From the NCBI RefSeq assembly GCF_036067295.1, contig NZ_CP107954.1:8246001-8310000 (forward strand): a DNA stretch of 64,000 nt, written 5' to 3'. Shown here piece after piece: positions 28,666 through 38,036 of the stretch. The position numbers and the translations under genes are program-made. The notes under the pieces were generated by a model. It was not told where the DNA came from. It worked only from the letters and a program-made list of their open reading frames with translations, and ran no database searches. The stretch comes from Kribbella sp. NBC_00382 (lineage in GTDB: Bacteria > Actinomycetota > Actinomycetes > Propionibacteriales > Kribbellaceae). The first letter of the stretch is position 1. Each line of letters begins with the position of its first letter.

Positions 28666-30074
28666 CTTCCCATCTGGACCAGGTCCAGTCCTTCTGCGCC
28701 AACCAGCGATGGTTCGGCGAGAAGGGACACGACGTCCACGTCGATGCGATGGCCACCTCGGTGTGGCTGTCGGACGAGGGCGTCTGGCCCGCGGTCCGGA
28801 TCGGGTTCGTCTACTGCGCCGGTCCGCCCGGAGCGGAGAACGCAATCCGGGTCTACCAGCTCCCGCTCAGCTACCACCAGGCACCGGTCGACAACCTCGG
28901 CCATGCCCTGATCGGTGACTGGGAGGAGCAGGACCTCGGTGACACGAGGGTCTGGGTCTACGACGCGCTGCACGACAAGGAAGCCACGCCGTACTGGCTG
29001 GACGCCCTCACCCATGGGCGGCAGCTGGCCGGTCTGGAGTTCCACCCGGTGCATGCGCCGGAGCGGACGACCGTCGTACCGGAGGACGCGCAGTCGCTCG
29101 TCCTCACGGTCGAACAGAGCAACACGTCGCTGGTCTTCGGCGACACCGCACTGCTGAAGGTGTTCCGCCGGCTCGAGCCCGGGAGCAATCCCGGGGTCGA
29201 GATCGAGTCGGCGCTCACCGAGGCCGGCTCGGAACTGGTGCCTGAGGTGCTCGGCTCGGCGCGAGGCTCCTGGCCGCGCGCCGGCGGCGGCACGGACTCC
29301 GGCGAGCTGGCGATGATGACGGCGTTCCAGAAGAACGCGACCGACGGCTGGTCGTACGCGACCACCTCGGTCCGGGACCTGTACGCCGAAGCCGACCTGC
29401 ATGCCGAAGAGGTTGGTGGCGACTTCGCGGGTGAGTCCCAGCGACTCGGCGCGGCCACCGCGCAGGTGCACGCCGAGCTGGCGAAGGCGCTCGGCACGGA
29501 CATCTGGGAGCCCGCCCAGATGGTCGAGCATGCCGATGCGATGCGCCGCCGGCTGGAGAAGGCCATCAAGGCGGTGCCCGAGCTTGCCGAGTTCGGGCCT
29601 GGGCTGACGCGGGCGTTCGACTCGCTCGCGGCGTACGGCGTACCGGTGACCGTGCAGCGGATCCATGGTGACTTCCACCTGGGGCAGGTGCTGCGGACGA
29701 TCGATGGCTGGAAGCTGATCGACTTCGAGGGTGAGCCGGCCAAGTCGCTGGTCGAGCGGCGCGCGCTGGACACCCCGATCAAGGACATCGCCGGGATGCT
29801 CCGGTCGTTCGACTACGCGGCCCGATCGCTGCTCGCCGACCACCAGGGCGACCAGCAGATCGCCTACCGCGCGGCCGAGTGGGCCAACCGCAACCGGCGC
29901 GCGTTCTGCGACGGCTACGCGGAGATCTCCGGCACCGACCCGCGCGACCAGAGCGTGCTGCTGAGCGCGTTCCTGGCCGACAAGGTCATCTACGAAACCC
30001 TCTACGAAGCCCGCAACCGGCCGTCCTGGCTGCCGATCCCGCTGGCGGCCGCCGCCCAACTGAGCGCCGAGTAA
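28662..30074 (+). CDS. mak: Maltokinase Mak (Pep2)
   Basis: ATP-dependent kinase making maltose-1-phosphate, the GlgE donor. It is 470 residues with an N-terminal Mak cap domain (FCANQRWFGEKG) and an aminoglycoside-phosphotransferase-like kinase fold. The catalytic loop is IHGDFHLGQVL and the metal-binding Asp is in LIDFEGEP. The GTG start overlaps the treS stop and has GAGGAGAG upstream. The overlap suggests balanced synthesis; TreS and Mak form a complex in mycobacteria. glgB follows 101 bases later. Confidence 0.93.
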
Positions 30075-30175
30075 TACCCAGTCACACCGCACCCACCTCA
30101 CTCGCCGAACAGCAGTTGTGTACGTGGTGGTGAGAGGGGTACGGGGTGCAGTAGTTCGCGGTTTCATCGGGCAGG

Positions 30176-32491
30176 ATGGGGTTTATGGATTCGAGCAAGA
30201 GCGACCAGGTGACGACGCCGATCTCCGAGGCGATGACCGAGCCCGATCCTGAGGTGATCGAGACGGGCGCCCACTCGGAGCCTGTGGCCGACGTCGCGGT
30301 GCCGGGGAGCCTTTTGGACAAGGCTGTTCCGGTCGAGCGTGGGGTGCTGGAGCGGCTGGTCGCGGGGACGTACCACGATCCGCACCAGGTGCTCGGGCCG
30401 CATCTCGGCGACGGAGTGGTGACGCTGCGCGTGCTGCGGCCGTTCGCTCTGAGTGTGACTGCTGTCTTCGGCAACGCGAGTGTCGAGCTGGAGCACGAGT
30501 TCGAGGGTGTCTGGGTCGGCGTGCTCGACGTCGACAAGGTGCCCGACTACCGGCTCGAGGTGACGTACACCGACGGCCCAGCGCTCGAGGTCGATGACCC
30601 GTACCGGTACCTGCCGTCGCTCGGCGAGATGGACCTGCACCTGATCGGCGAGGGCCGGCACGAGCAGCTGTGGACCGTGCTCGGCGCCCACGTGCGCCGC
30701 TACGACGGCCCGAACGGCATCGTCACCGGTACTTCGTTCGCCGTGTGGGCGCCCAATGCCCAAGGCATCCGGCTGACCGCCGACTTCAACTTCTGGGACG
30801 GCCGCGCGCACCCGATGCGCACGATGGGCTCGTCCGGCGTCTGGGAACTGTTCGTCCCCGGCATCGGCCCCGGTACGCGGTACAAGTTCGACATCTGCGG
30901 CCGCGACGGCGTATGGCGCCAGAAGGCCGACCCGATGGCGAACCTGGCCGAGGTGCCGCCGGCCAACGCGTCGGTCGTGCACGACTCCACGTACGAGTGG
31001 AACGACGCCGCCTGGCTCGACCATCGAGCCGCCTCCCAGGCGTACGCGGAGCCGATGAGTGTGTACGAGGTGCACCTCGGCTCCTGGCGCAAGGGCAAGT
31101 CGTACCGGGAGCTCGCCGATGAACTGGTCGGCTACGTCACCGAGATGGGCTTCACCCATGTCGAGCTGATGCCGCCGATGGAGCACCCGTTCGGTGGCTC
31201 GTGGGGGTACCAGGTCACCTCGTACTTCGCCCCGACCTCCCGCTTCGGCGACCCGGACGACTTCCGCTTCCTCGTCGATTCGTTGCACCAGGCAAACATC
31301 GGCGTGATCGTCGACTGGGTGCCGGCACACTTCCCGAAGGACGCCTGGGCGCTGGCCCGGTTCGACGGCACACCGCTGTACGAGCACCCGGACCCGCGGC
31401 GCGGCGAGCAGCCCGACTGGGGCACGCTGGTCTTCGACTTCGGCCGGCCGCAGGTGCGCAACTTCCTGGTCGCGAACGCGGTCTACTGGGCCGAAGAGTT
31501 CCACATCGACGGCCTGCGGGTCGACGCCGTCGCCTCGATGCTCTACCTGGACTACTCCCGCCAGGAGGGTCAGTGGGTGCCGAACCAGTACGGCGGCCGC
31601 GAGAACCTCGAAGCGGTCTCGTTCCTGCAGGAGATGAACGCAACGCTGTACAAGCGTGTCCCCGGCGTGATCACCGTCGCCGAGGAGTCCACCTCGTGGC
31701 CGGGCGTCACCCGCGCCACGCATCTCGGCGGCCTCGGCTTCGGATTCAAGTGGAACATGGGCTGGATGAACGACTCGCTCAGCTATCTCGAGCACGAGCC
31801 GATCCACCGCCAGTACCACCACCACGAGCTGACGTTCTCGATGATGTACGCGTACTCCGAGAACTTCGTCCTGCCGATCTCCCACGACGAGGTCGTGCAC
31901 GGCAAGGGATCCCTGCTGCGCAAGATGCCCGGCGACCGCTGGCAGCAGCTCGCCAACGTGCGTGCCTTCTTGGCGATGCAGTGGGCGCACCCCGGCAAGC
32001 AGCTGCTCTTCATGGGGTGCGAGTTCGGCCAGGAGTCGGAGTGGTCTGAGAAGGGCGAGCTCGACTGGTGGCTGCTGGACCATGCGGATCACCGCGGTCT
32101 GCAGCAGCTGGTCAAGGACCTGAACGGGAGCTACAAGGACACCAAGGCGCTCTGGGGCAACGACCACGTGCCCGAGCGGTTCTCCTGGATCGACGCCAAC
32201 GACGCGAGCAACAACGTCTTCTCCTTCGTCCGGTACGGCGACGAAGGCCAGCCGACGCTCGCCTGCGTCGCCAACTTCTCGGCGGTACCGCACCACGGGT
32301 ACCGGATCGGCCTGCCGTTCGCCGGCCACTGGCAGGAGCTGGTGAACACCGACGCCGAGGTCTACGGCGGCTCGGGCGTCGGCAACTTCGGCGGCTTCGA
32401 GGCCGACGGCGAGGGCTGGCACGGGATGGTGGCCAGCGCGGAGATCTCGGTCCCGCCGCTCGGCACGATCTGGCTGCGGCACAACGGCTGA
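30176..32491 (+). CDS. glgB: 1,4-alpha-glucan branching enzyme GlgB
   Basis: GH13_9 enzyme that makes alpha-1,6 branches. It is 771 residues, with two N-terminal beta-sandwich domains (the second with [11 protein letters not shown]) and the barrel. The nucleophile Asp codon is at 31523-31525 (GLRVDAVAS), Glu at 31682-31684 (AEESTSW) and Asp at 31886-31888 (ISHDEVVHG). It is the last gene of treS-mak-glgB and ends before a strong terminator. The start could also be the ATG at 30185; neither has a strong ribosome site. Confidence 0.95.
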   Translation: MGFMDSSKSDQVTTPISEAMTEPDPEVIETGAHSEPVADVAVPGSLLDKAVPVERGVLERLVAGTYHDPHQVLGPHLGDGVVTLRVLRPFALSVTAVFGNASVELEHEFEGVWVGVLDVDKVPDYRLEVTYTDGPALEVDDPYRYLPSLGEMDLHLIGEGRHEQLWTVLGAHVRRYDGPNGIVTGTSFAVWAPNAQGIRLTADFNFWDGRAHPMRTMGSSGVWELFVPGIGPGTRYKFDICGRDGVWRQKADPMANLAEVPPANASVVHDSTYEWNDAAWLDHRAASQAYAEPMSVYEVHLGSWRKGKSYRELADELVGYVTEMGFTHVELMPPMEHPFGGSWGYQVTSYFAPTSRFGDPDDFRFLVDSLHQANIGVIVDWVPAHFPKDAWALARFDGTPLYEHPDPRRGEQPDWGTLVFDFGRPQVRNFLVANAVYWAEEFHIDGLRVDAVASMLYLDYSRQEGQWVPNQYGGRENLEAVSFLQEMNATLYKRVPGVITVAEESTSWPGVTRATHLGGLGFGFKWNMGWMNDSLSYLEHEPIHRQYHHHELTFSMMYAYSENFVLPISHDEVVHGKGSLLRKMPGDRWQQLANVRAFLAMQWAHPGKQLLFMGCEFGQESEWSEKGELDWWLLDHADHRGLQQLVKDLNGSYKDTKALWGNDHVPERFSWIDANDASNNVFSFVRYGDEGQPTLACVANFSAVPHHGYRIGLPFAGHWQELVNTDAEVYGGSGVGNFGGFEADGEGWHGMVASAEISVPPLGTIWLRHNG

Positions 32492-32512
32492 GCCTCTTCG
32501 ACCTGAAAGAAA

Positions 32513-32558
32513 GCGGGTGAGGTTGCGTCCGCCCCGACGCGACCTCACCCGCCTTCTT
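32513..32558 (+). terminator. Terminator after glgB
   Basis: A long stem (GCGGGTGAGGT with ACCTCACCCGC, plus inner GCGTC/GACGC) is followed by CTTCTT. It lies 21 bases past the glgB stop. The region from here to 32769 shows nothing else recognisable. Confidence 0.85.
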
Positions 32559-32769
32559 AGGTATAGACGCACAAGAGGGCGAAAAAGTTAGCTCATCACC
32601 TGAAAATTTCCTGTGAATCGGCCTGAAGGCCCGCTTGATGTGGAATCCGTGCCCGGTCGATCACCAAGTGTGAAGAAAATGGCTTGCTGGGCAGGCCTTT
32701 CGCGGTGCCGGCGTCTCGCCGTGCCGGGTGTTCGGTGGCGGGTCGCGGACAGCAGGTAGCGTTCGCGGG

Positions 32770-33816
32770 GTGACTGGCTTGCCTGCTCAACCGACGCTGA
32801 CCGATGGTGAATTGACCCTGCGGCCGTGGCGGGACGAGGACATCGACGTCGCCCATGGGCTGGCGGACGACGAGATGGTCCGCTGGTTCTCCGGGACGCC
32901 GTCGCGCTCCGGCCTGGTCGAGGCGGTCGAGAGCTGGCGAGCGCAGTACGCCGATGACCGGGCGGTGGTGAACTTTGTCGTCGAGCTTGCCGGTGAGTCG
33001 GGGCCGGTCGGGACGGTGGAGGTTCGGCGGCTTTCGCCTGGTGTCGGTGGGGTGACCTGGACGACGTACAAGCCTTATCGGGGGCGGCAGGTCGCGCAGC
33101 GCGCAGTACGGCTGCTGGTTGGCTATGCCTTCGGTGAGCTTGGGCTGGATCGGCTGCAGGTCGAGGTCGATCCCGAGAATCGCGCTTCGGCCCGGATCGC
33201 GATCCGCTCCGGTTTCCGGCGCGAGGGATTGCTGCGCGGTGGCGGTCTGGTGCAGGGCGAGCGACGGGATGTCGCCGTCTACGGTCTCCGCCAGGATGAT
33301 CCGCGGGCGGACACGTTGCCCGGCTGGACCGCGCTGATGGATTCCGTACTGCCGAAGAAGCGGGTGATCGCCCACGTCGTGGTCCGCGACACCGGAGGGC
33401 GCGTCCTGCTCTGCCAGGTCAGCTACAAGCGCGATCTCGAACTCCCCGGCGGAGTGGTCGAGCCGGACGAGGATCCGGCGACCGGTGCCCTGCGCGAGAT
33501 GCAGGAGGAACTCGGCTTCCAGCTCCCGCTGATCGGCGTACTCGCGATCGACTGGCTCCCCCGCTGGCAGGGCTGGGGCGACGCCATCGAGATCCTGTAC
33601 GACGGCGGCGTCCACGACCCGTCACTCCTGGAATCCCTGACCCCCGACGGCTTCGAGATCCTCGGCGTCGACTGGTACTCCCCCGCTGACCTTGCCGACC
33701 TCGTCTCACCCCTCAACAGCCGCCGGCTTCCGCTGGTACTGGCGTCCCCGGACATCCTCCACAACCTGCGCGACGGCCACCCGATCACAGGGCTGCCCGA
33801 AGATCCTCCCGCCTGA
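32770..33816 (+). CDS. GNAT acetyltransferase-Nudix hydrolase fusion
   Basis: A 348-residue two-domain protein. The N-terminal ~180 residues form a RimJ-type GNAT domain (LTLRPWRDEDI, then YRGRQVAQRAVRLLVGYAF and VDPENRASARIAIRSGF). The C-terminal Nudix domain carries an intact box: GGVVEPDEDPATGALREMQE leading into ELGF. The GTG at 32770 is preferred because the GNAT domain starts just after it. It is convergent with, and overlaps by 32 bases, the phosphotransferase gene. The substrates are unknown. Confidence 0.85.
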   Translation: MTGLPAQPTLTDGELTLRPWRDEDIDVAHGLADDEMVRWFSGTPSRSGLVEAVESWRAQYADDRAVVNFVVELAGESGPVGTVEVRRLSPGVGGVTWTTYKPYRGRQVAQRAVRLLVGYAFGELGLDRLQVEVDPENRASARIAIRSGFRREGLLRGGGLVQGERRDVAVYGLRQDDPRADTLPGWTALMDSVLPKKRVIAHVVVRDTGGRVLLCQVSYKRDLELPGGVVEPDEDPATGALREMQEELGFQLPLIGVLAIDWLPRWQGWGDAIEILYDGGVHDPSLLESLTPDGFEILGVDWYSPADLADLVSPLNSRRLPLVLASPDILHNLRDGHPITGLPEDPPA

Positions 33817-34708
33817 GGTTCTCGACGCACCAGGTGTAGTGGCCGTCGTCGGCGGTGGGACTGTAGATGGTCGCCGTGCAGATCGCGTAGGCAGCGCGAT
33901 ACAGCTGCATCCGGCTGCGTGAATGCCCCAGCTCCTCGAAACGGTCGAACAGCTGGTCGTCGATGGCCCGAGCTTCGGGTCCATACATGTCGTAGAAGCC
34001 GGCCGCAGTCGCGGCATCGAAGGTGTTGTCCCCTGCCGTGGTGAAGAAACCCCAATCGAGCAGAGCCACTTGGCCGTCATCGACCAGGATGTTGGGAGTG
34101 CAGATGTCGCCATGGACTATCTGCGTCCGATCTAGCCGTACCGCCGTCAGCCCCGCGAGCACTTGCCCCAACAGCTCCTCGAACCCATCGACGTCAGCCG
34201 CAAGATACTGCTTCGAGTCGCCCGCCCGCCGACGCACCAACTCCGCCACAGCCACACCCCAGTCACCACGCGCCGGCTCCGTCCCACCCAACAACGGAAG
34301 CGCCCGGGTCGCCGGACCAGCTGTGGTCCTCCCCAGCGCCGCGACCACCTCAACGAAAAGGTCGAGCCCTTGCTGCCGGCTCATCTCACCACTCTCGAGC
34401 AACTGCCGGAGCGGCGCACCCGTCAGCCTCTTCTCGATGCTCACCGCCCGGCCGCCGATGTTGTCCACGGCAATGATGTGCGGCGTATCGAACGGCAGGT
34501 GTTGCTGCGCGAGCTCGGCGAGAAACGCTTGGAGCGGGAGTACTTCACCGGCTGTCCGGTTGAACCAGACCTTGCCCGCCAGCCCTCCGCCGAGGTCATA
34601 CACCGCACCTTCCATCCCTTGCCCCAGCAGCTTCGCGGGAGCGGCGGCGTACGCCTCGAAGTGCCGCAGCTCGGCCGGCGTCGGCGAGAAGTCCATACCG
34701 TCAGTCAA
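33785..34708 (-). CDS. Aminoglycoside phosphotransferase-family kinase
   Basis: A 307-residue kinase-fold protein. It has a Gly-rich loop (LGQGMEGAVYDLGGGLAGKVW), the catalytic loop IVHGDICTPNILVDD and the metal Asp in ALLDWGFF. Many such proteins phosphorylate unknown small molecules or act as housekeeping homoserine-kinase-like enzymes, and resistance is not implied. It overlaps the sigma-factor gene by 8 bases on the same strand, so it may be co-transcribed. Confidence 0.82.
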   Translation of the reverse strand: MTDGMDFSPTPAELRHFEAYAAAPAKLLGQGMEGAVYDLGGGLAGKVWFNRTAGEVLPLQAFLAELAQQHLPFDTPHIIAVDNIGGRAVSIEKRLTGAPLRQLLESGEMSRQQGLDLFVEVVAALGRTTAGPATRALPLLGGTEPARGDWGVAVAELVRRRAGDSKQYLAADVDGFEELLGQVLAGLTAVRLDRTQIVHGDICTPNILVDDGQVALLDWGFFTTAGDNTFDAATAAGFYDMYGPEARAIDDQLFDRFEELGHSRSRMQLYRAAYAICTATIYSPTADDGHYTWCVENLRREDLRAAL

Positions 34709-35978
34709 GCACGCACTCAGCTCGGCGGCCGGTGAGGAAGCGGCGTTCGGTGTCGTTGGCGGTGAGGGCGATGGCTTCGTCGTACGCCTGGACGGCTTCC
34801 GTGGGCCGATGGAGGCGAGCCAGGATGTCGGCTCGGGTGGCGGGAAGGTACAGGTAGGACTTCAGCGCCGGATCGTTGCTCAGGGCATCTAGTTCGTCAA
34901 GGATCGCGTCCAGGTCGGCGCCGGGAACGAAGCTGTGCGCGGCAGCGCGGTTGAGCGCAACGATGGGCGAGGGCCAGCTGAGCAGCATGGCGTCATACAT
35001 TCGGACCACCTGATGCCAGTCGGTCTCCTCCCACGAAGGTGCAGTCACATGTAGCCCGGCAACCGCCGCCTGTAACGCAAAACGCCCGACGCCTCGCGGG
35101 CTGGCGGTGGCTCGTTGGAGGGAGGCGGTGGCTCGGGAGACGCCTTCGGCTAGGAGGTTGACGTTCCAGCGGCGGCGGTCTTGGTCGGCGAGCAGGACTA
35201 GTTCGCCATCTTCGCTGACTCGGGCGTCGCCTCGGGCTTGGGTCATCTGGAGCAGGGCTAGGAGGGATTCTGGTTCTGGTTCGTCGGGCATCAGGCGGAC
35301 GAGGAGGTGAGCGAGCTCCAGGGCGCGGCCGGTGAGGTCGGTGCGGGTCAGTTCTGGGCCGGTGGCGACGTGGCCGGCTGTGTAGACGAGTTGGACCACC
35401 GTCAGTACGACGTCCAGGCGATCGGCGAGTTCGTCGTCGGCTGGGATGCGGTACGGGATACCGGCGGCGGCGATCTTCTTCTTCGCGCGGGTGATCCGGG
35501 CAGCGGCGGTCGCCTCGCTGATCAGCAGACCGGCGGCGACCTCGCGCGTGGTGAGGCCGCAGATCAACCGCAAGGTCAGCGCGATCTGCGAATCCCGTGC
35601 CAGCGCAGGGTGGCAACAGGTGAACACCAGCCGCAACGGATCAGTCGGCCGCTCGCTGTCCCCCGGCGCCACCGGATCCTCGATCAGCAACGGCAGCTTC
35701 CGCCGCAGCGTCGTCTCCCGCCGCAACCGATCCAGCGCCAGTCGCCGCGCGACCGTCGTCAACCATCCCGCCGGATTGTCCGGCACCCCATCCGGCCAGG
35801 TCCGCAACGCCTGCACGAACGCGTCCTGCGTACAGTCCTCCGCCAGGTCCAGATCCCGCGTCAACCGCACAGTCGAAGCAAGCACAGTCGACCAGCACGC
35901 CCGATGCGCCCGCTCAACCAGCCCAGCAACCTCCCGCGCCGTAGACGCCCCAGCCTCCACCCACTCACCTCCTCCCAC
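34701..35978 (-). CDS. ECF42-type RNA polymerase sigma factor
   Basis: A 425-residue ECF sigma factor. Region 2 (RLTRDLDLAEDCTQDAFVQAL) and region 4 (LTLRLICGLTTREVAAGLLISE) are followed by a long C-terminal extension of ~230 residues with TPR-like helices (YDAMLLSWPSPIVALNRAAA and RADILARLHRPTEAVQAYDEA). This extension and an adjacent DGPF-domain gene define the ECF42 group. There is no anti-sigma factor nearby, as usual for this group; activity is thought to be controlled through the extension. Confidence 0.88.
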   Translation of the reverse strand: MGGGEWVEAGASTAREVAGLVERAHRACWSTVLASTVRLTRDLDLAEDCTQDAFVQALRTWPDGVPDNPAGWLTTVARRLALDRLRRETTLRRKLPLLIEDPVAPGDSERPTDPLRLVFTCCHPALARDSQIALTLRLICGLTTREVAAGLLISEATAAARITRAKKKIAAAGIPYRIPADDELADRLDVVLTVVQLVYTAGHVATGPELTRTDLTGRALELAHLLVRLMPDEPEPESLLALLQMTQARGDARVSEDGELVLLADQDRRRWNVNLLAEGVSRATASLQRATASPRGVGRFALQAAVAGLHVTAPSWEETDWHQVVRMYDAMLLSWPSPIVALNRAAAHSFVPGADLDAILDELDALSNDPALKSYLYLPATRADILARLHRPTEAVQAYDEAIALTANDTERRFLTGRRAECVLD

Positions 35979-36046
35979 AGAGTCCCGTCACCACCTTGCC
36001 AGCCGGGTGCGCCGCCGCGGGTTCGGCGGCGGCGGCCCGGTGGTGG

Positions 36047-36418
36047 TCAGACCGGTGGGGTCGAGTCTTGCGACGTGTCCATGACGGGGCGGACCTCGAC
36101 GTTGCCTGATGGGCAGATCTTGGCCAGGGCCAGGGCCTGGTCGAGGTCTTTGCACTCGACCAGGTAGAAGCCGCCGAGGGCCTCCTTGGTCTCGATGAAC
36201 GGGCCGTCGGTGACGATCGGCTCGCCGCCGATCTGCTGCTTCACCGTGCTCGCCGTGGTCGAGCGTTCCAGTGCCGCGCCACCGAAGATGCTCGCGCCCG
36301 CCGCCTCGACCGCCTCGGCGAAGGCGTTGTGCAGCTTCATCGTCGCCTGCCAGCCCTCATGCGTGATGTTGTCGTAGAACTCTTCGGTGTCGAACAGCAG
36401 GAACATGTACTGCGCCAT
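36047..36418 (-). CDS. DGPF/YCII-domain protein
   Basis: A 123-residue ferredoxin-like protein of the YCII-related family with the DGPF signature (VTDGPFIETKEALGGFYLVE). It is the conserved partner of ECF42 sigma factors and lies 68 bases upstream of the sigma gene on the same strand. The start at 36418 (MAQYMFLLF) follows AGGGAG; an upstream in-frame ATG adds an artefactual tail that crosses the divergent promoter. Its biochemical role is unknown. Confidence 0.85.
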   Translation of the reverse strand: MAQYMFLLFDTEEFYDNITHEGWQATMKLHNAFAEAVEAAGASIFGGAALERSTTASTVKQQIGGEPIVTDGPFIETKEALGGFYLVECKDLDQALALAKICPSGNVEVRPVMDTSQDSTPPV

Positions 36419-36512
36419 TTCTGGCTCCCTTGTCTCGGGGTTTCTCTTGGACATCTTGCTGACGAACGACCCCGGAAGGAATCGACAACACCCAGGATGA
36501 ACTTTTCGCCTA

Positions 36513-36534
36513 CTGTTGACCATGTACTCAACAG
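36513..36534. promoter_or_regulatory. 7-8-7 inverted repeat upstream of the EthA-like gene
   Basis: CTGTTGA-N8-TCAACAG is perfectly symmetrical and lies 20 bases before the GTG start of the monooxygenase gene. Its form suits a TetR-type dimer. EthA genes are often controlled by such a repressor, but none is encoded next to it here. Confidence 0.6.
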
Positions 36535-36554
36535 GACCCCAGGAGGAACTCATC

Positions 36555-38036
36555 GTGCACCTGGACGTACTGATCGTCGGCGCGGGCCTGTCCGGAATCG
36601 GCGCCGCCTACCGCCTGCAGACCCAGGCTCCCAGCCACTCGTACGCCATCCTCGAAGGCCGCGACGATCTCGGCGGCACCTGGGACCTCTTCCGCTACCC
36701 CGGCGTCCGCTCCGACAGCGACATGTTCACGCTCGGCTTCCCCTTCCACCCGTGGAAGGCCGCGAAGGCGATCGCGGACGGCCCGTCGATCCTGGACTAC
36801 CTGCACGAGACGGCAGCCACGTACGGGATCGACAAACACATCCGCTTCGGCCAGCACGTCCTCAGGGCGTCCTGGTCATCCGAGGACGCGCTGTGGACGG
36901 TGGAGACGACCAGGGAGTCGTACACCTGCTCGTTCCTCTATGTCTGCAGCGGCTACTACAACTACGACACCGGGTACGTCGTGGACTTCCCTGGCATCAA
37001 GGACTTCCAAGGACAGGTCGTGCACCCGCAGCACTGGCCCGCGGACCTCGACTACACGGGCAAGCGCGTAGTGGTGATCGGTAGCGGTGCAACCGCCGTC
37101 ACCCTGGTACCAGCCATGGCGCCCACCGCTGCGCACGTGACCATGCTGCAGCGCTCCCCCAGCTACGTCGCCTCACGCCCTGCCGCCGACGCGTTCTCGG
37201 ACAGGCTCCGTGCGGTCCTGCCGGAGCACCTGGCGCACCACGTCATCCGCGGCAAGAACGTGACTCTCAGCAGTCTCGTGTACGCCGCCTTTCGCCGCTG
37301 GCCCGCCCATGCGGCCTGGCTGCTGAACAGCACCGTCGCCAAGCAGCTCCCCGAGTCGATACCGGCCGACCCGCACTTCACCCCGCAGTACAAGCCCTGG
37401 GACCAGCGCCTGTGCCTGGTACCGGACGCGGACCTCTTCCAAGCCCTGCGCGACGGTACTGCGTCAGTGGTGACGGACGAGATCGACACCTTCACCGCAG
37501 ACGGCATCCGGCTGCGCAATGGCGACGAGTTGCCTGCAGACGTCGTGGTGACCGCCACCGGCCTGCAGATGGTGGCCCTGGGCAAGATCGAGCTGACCGT
37601 CGACGGCAACCGCGTAGACGTGCACGACACGTTCGTCTACAAGGGCATGATGCTGAGCGGTGTCCCCAACCTGGCCTGGTGCATCGGCTACACCAACAAC
37701 TCCTGGACACTGCGCTCCGACCTGACCTCGCAGTACGTCTGCCGGCTCCTCAACCACCTGGACGCGACCGGTACCACCATCTGCGTCCCAGAGATCGACC
37801 CAGCCGAGTACGACGCTCCGCGGCGCCCTGTGGTCGACCTGACCTCCGGCTACATCCGCCGAGCGGCCAACATCCTTCCCCGCCAGGGCTCCACCGGCCC
37901 CTGGCGCCTGCGCCAGAACTACCCCCGAGATCTGGTCACCCTTCGCTACGCCCGCCTCGACGACGGCGTCATGCGCTTCAAGCCACGTGCACCGAAGCGT
38001 CAGACGATCAGTGCGGGTGGCGGTGGGCCGACGTAG
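36555..38036 (+). CDS. FAD-dependent Baeyer-Villiger-type monooxygenase, EthA-like
   Basis: A 493-residue flavin monooxygenase close to mycobacterial EthA. Shared segments include HLDVLIVGAGLSGIGAAYRL (FAD site), LGGTWDLFRYPGVRSDSDM, the NADPH site VVIGSGATAVTLVPA and NPWDQRLCLVP-like KPWDQRLCLVP. It oxidises ketones or sulfides; EthA activates thioamide drugs. The GTG at 36555 has AGGAGG 8 bases upstream and the family alignment supports it. It overlaps the convergent citrate synthase gene by 37 bases. Confidence 0.88.
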   Translation: MHLDVLIVGAGLSGIGAAYRLQTQAPSHSYAILEGRDDLGGTWDLFRYPGVRSDSDMFTLGFPFHPWKAAKAIADGPSILDYLHETAATYGIDKHIRFGQHVLRASWSSEDALWTVETTRESYTCSFLYVCSGYYNYDTGYVVDFPGIKDFQGQVVHPQHWPADLDYTGKRVVVIGSGATAVTLVPAMAPTAAHVTMLQRSPSYVASRPAADAFSDRLRAVLPEHLAHHVIRGKNVTLSSLVYAAFRRWPAHAAWLLNSTVAKQLPESIPADPHFTPQYKPWDQRLCLVPDADLFQALRDGTASVVTDEIDTFTADGIRLRNGDELPADVVVTATGLQMVALGKIELTVDGNRVDVHDTFVYKGMMLSGVPNLAWCIGYTNNSWTLRSDLTSQYVCRLLNHLDATGTTICVPEIDPAEYDAPRRPVVDLTSGYIRRAANILPRQGSTGPWRLRQNYPRDLVTLRYARLDDGVMRFKPRAPKRQTISAGGGGPT

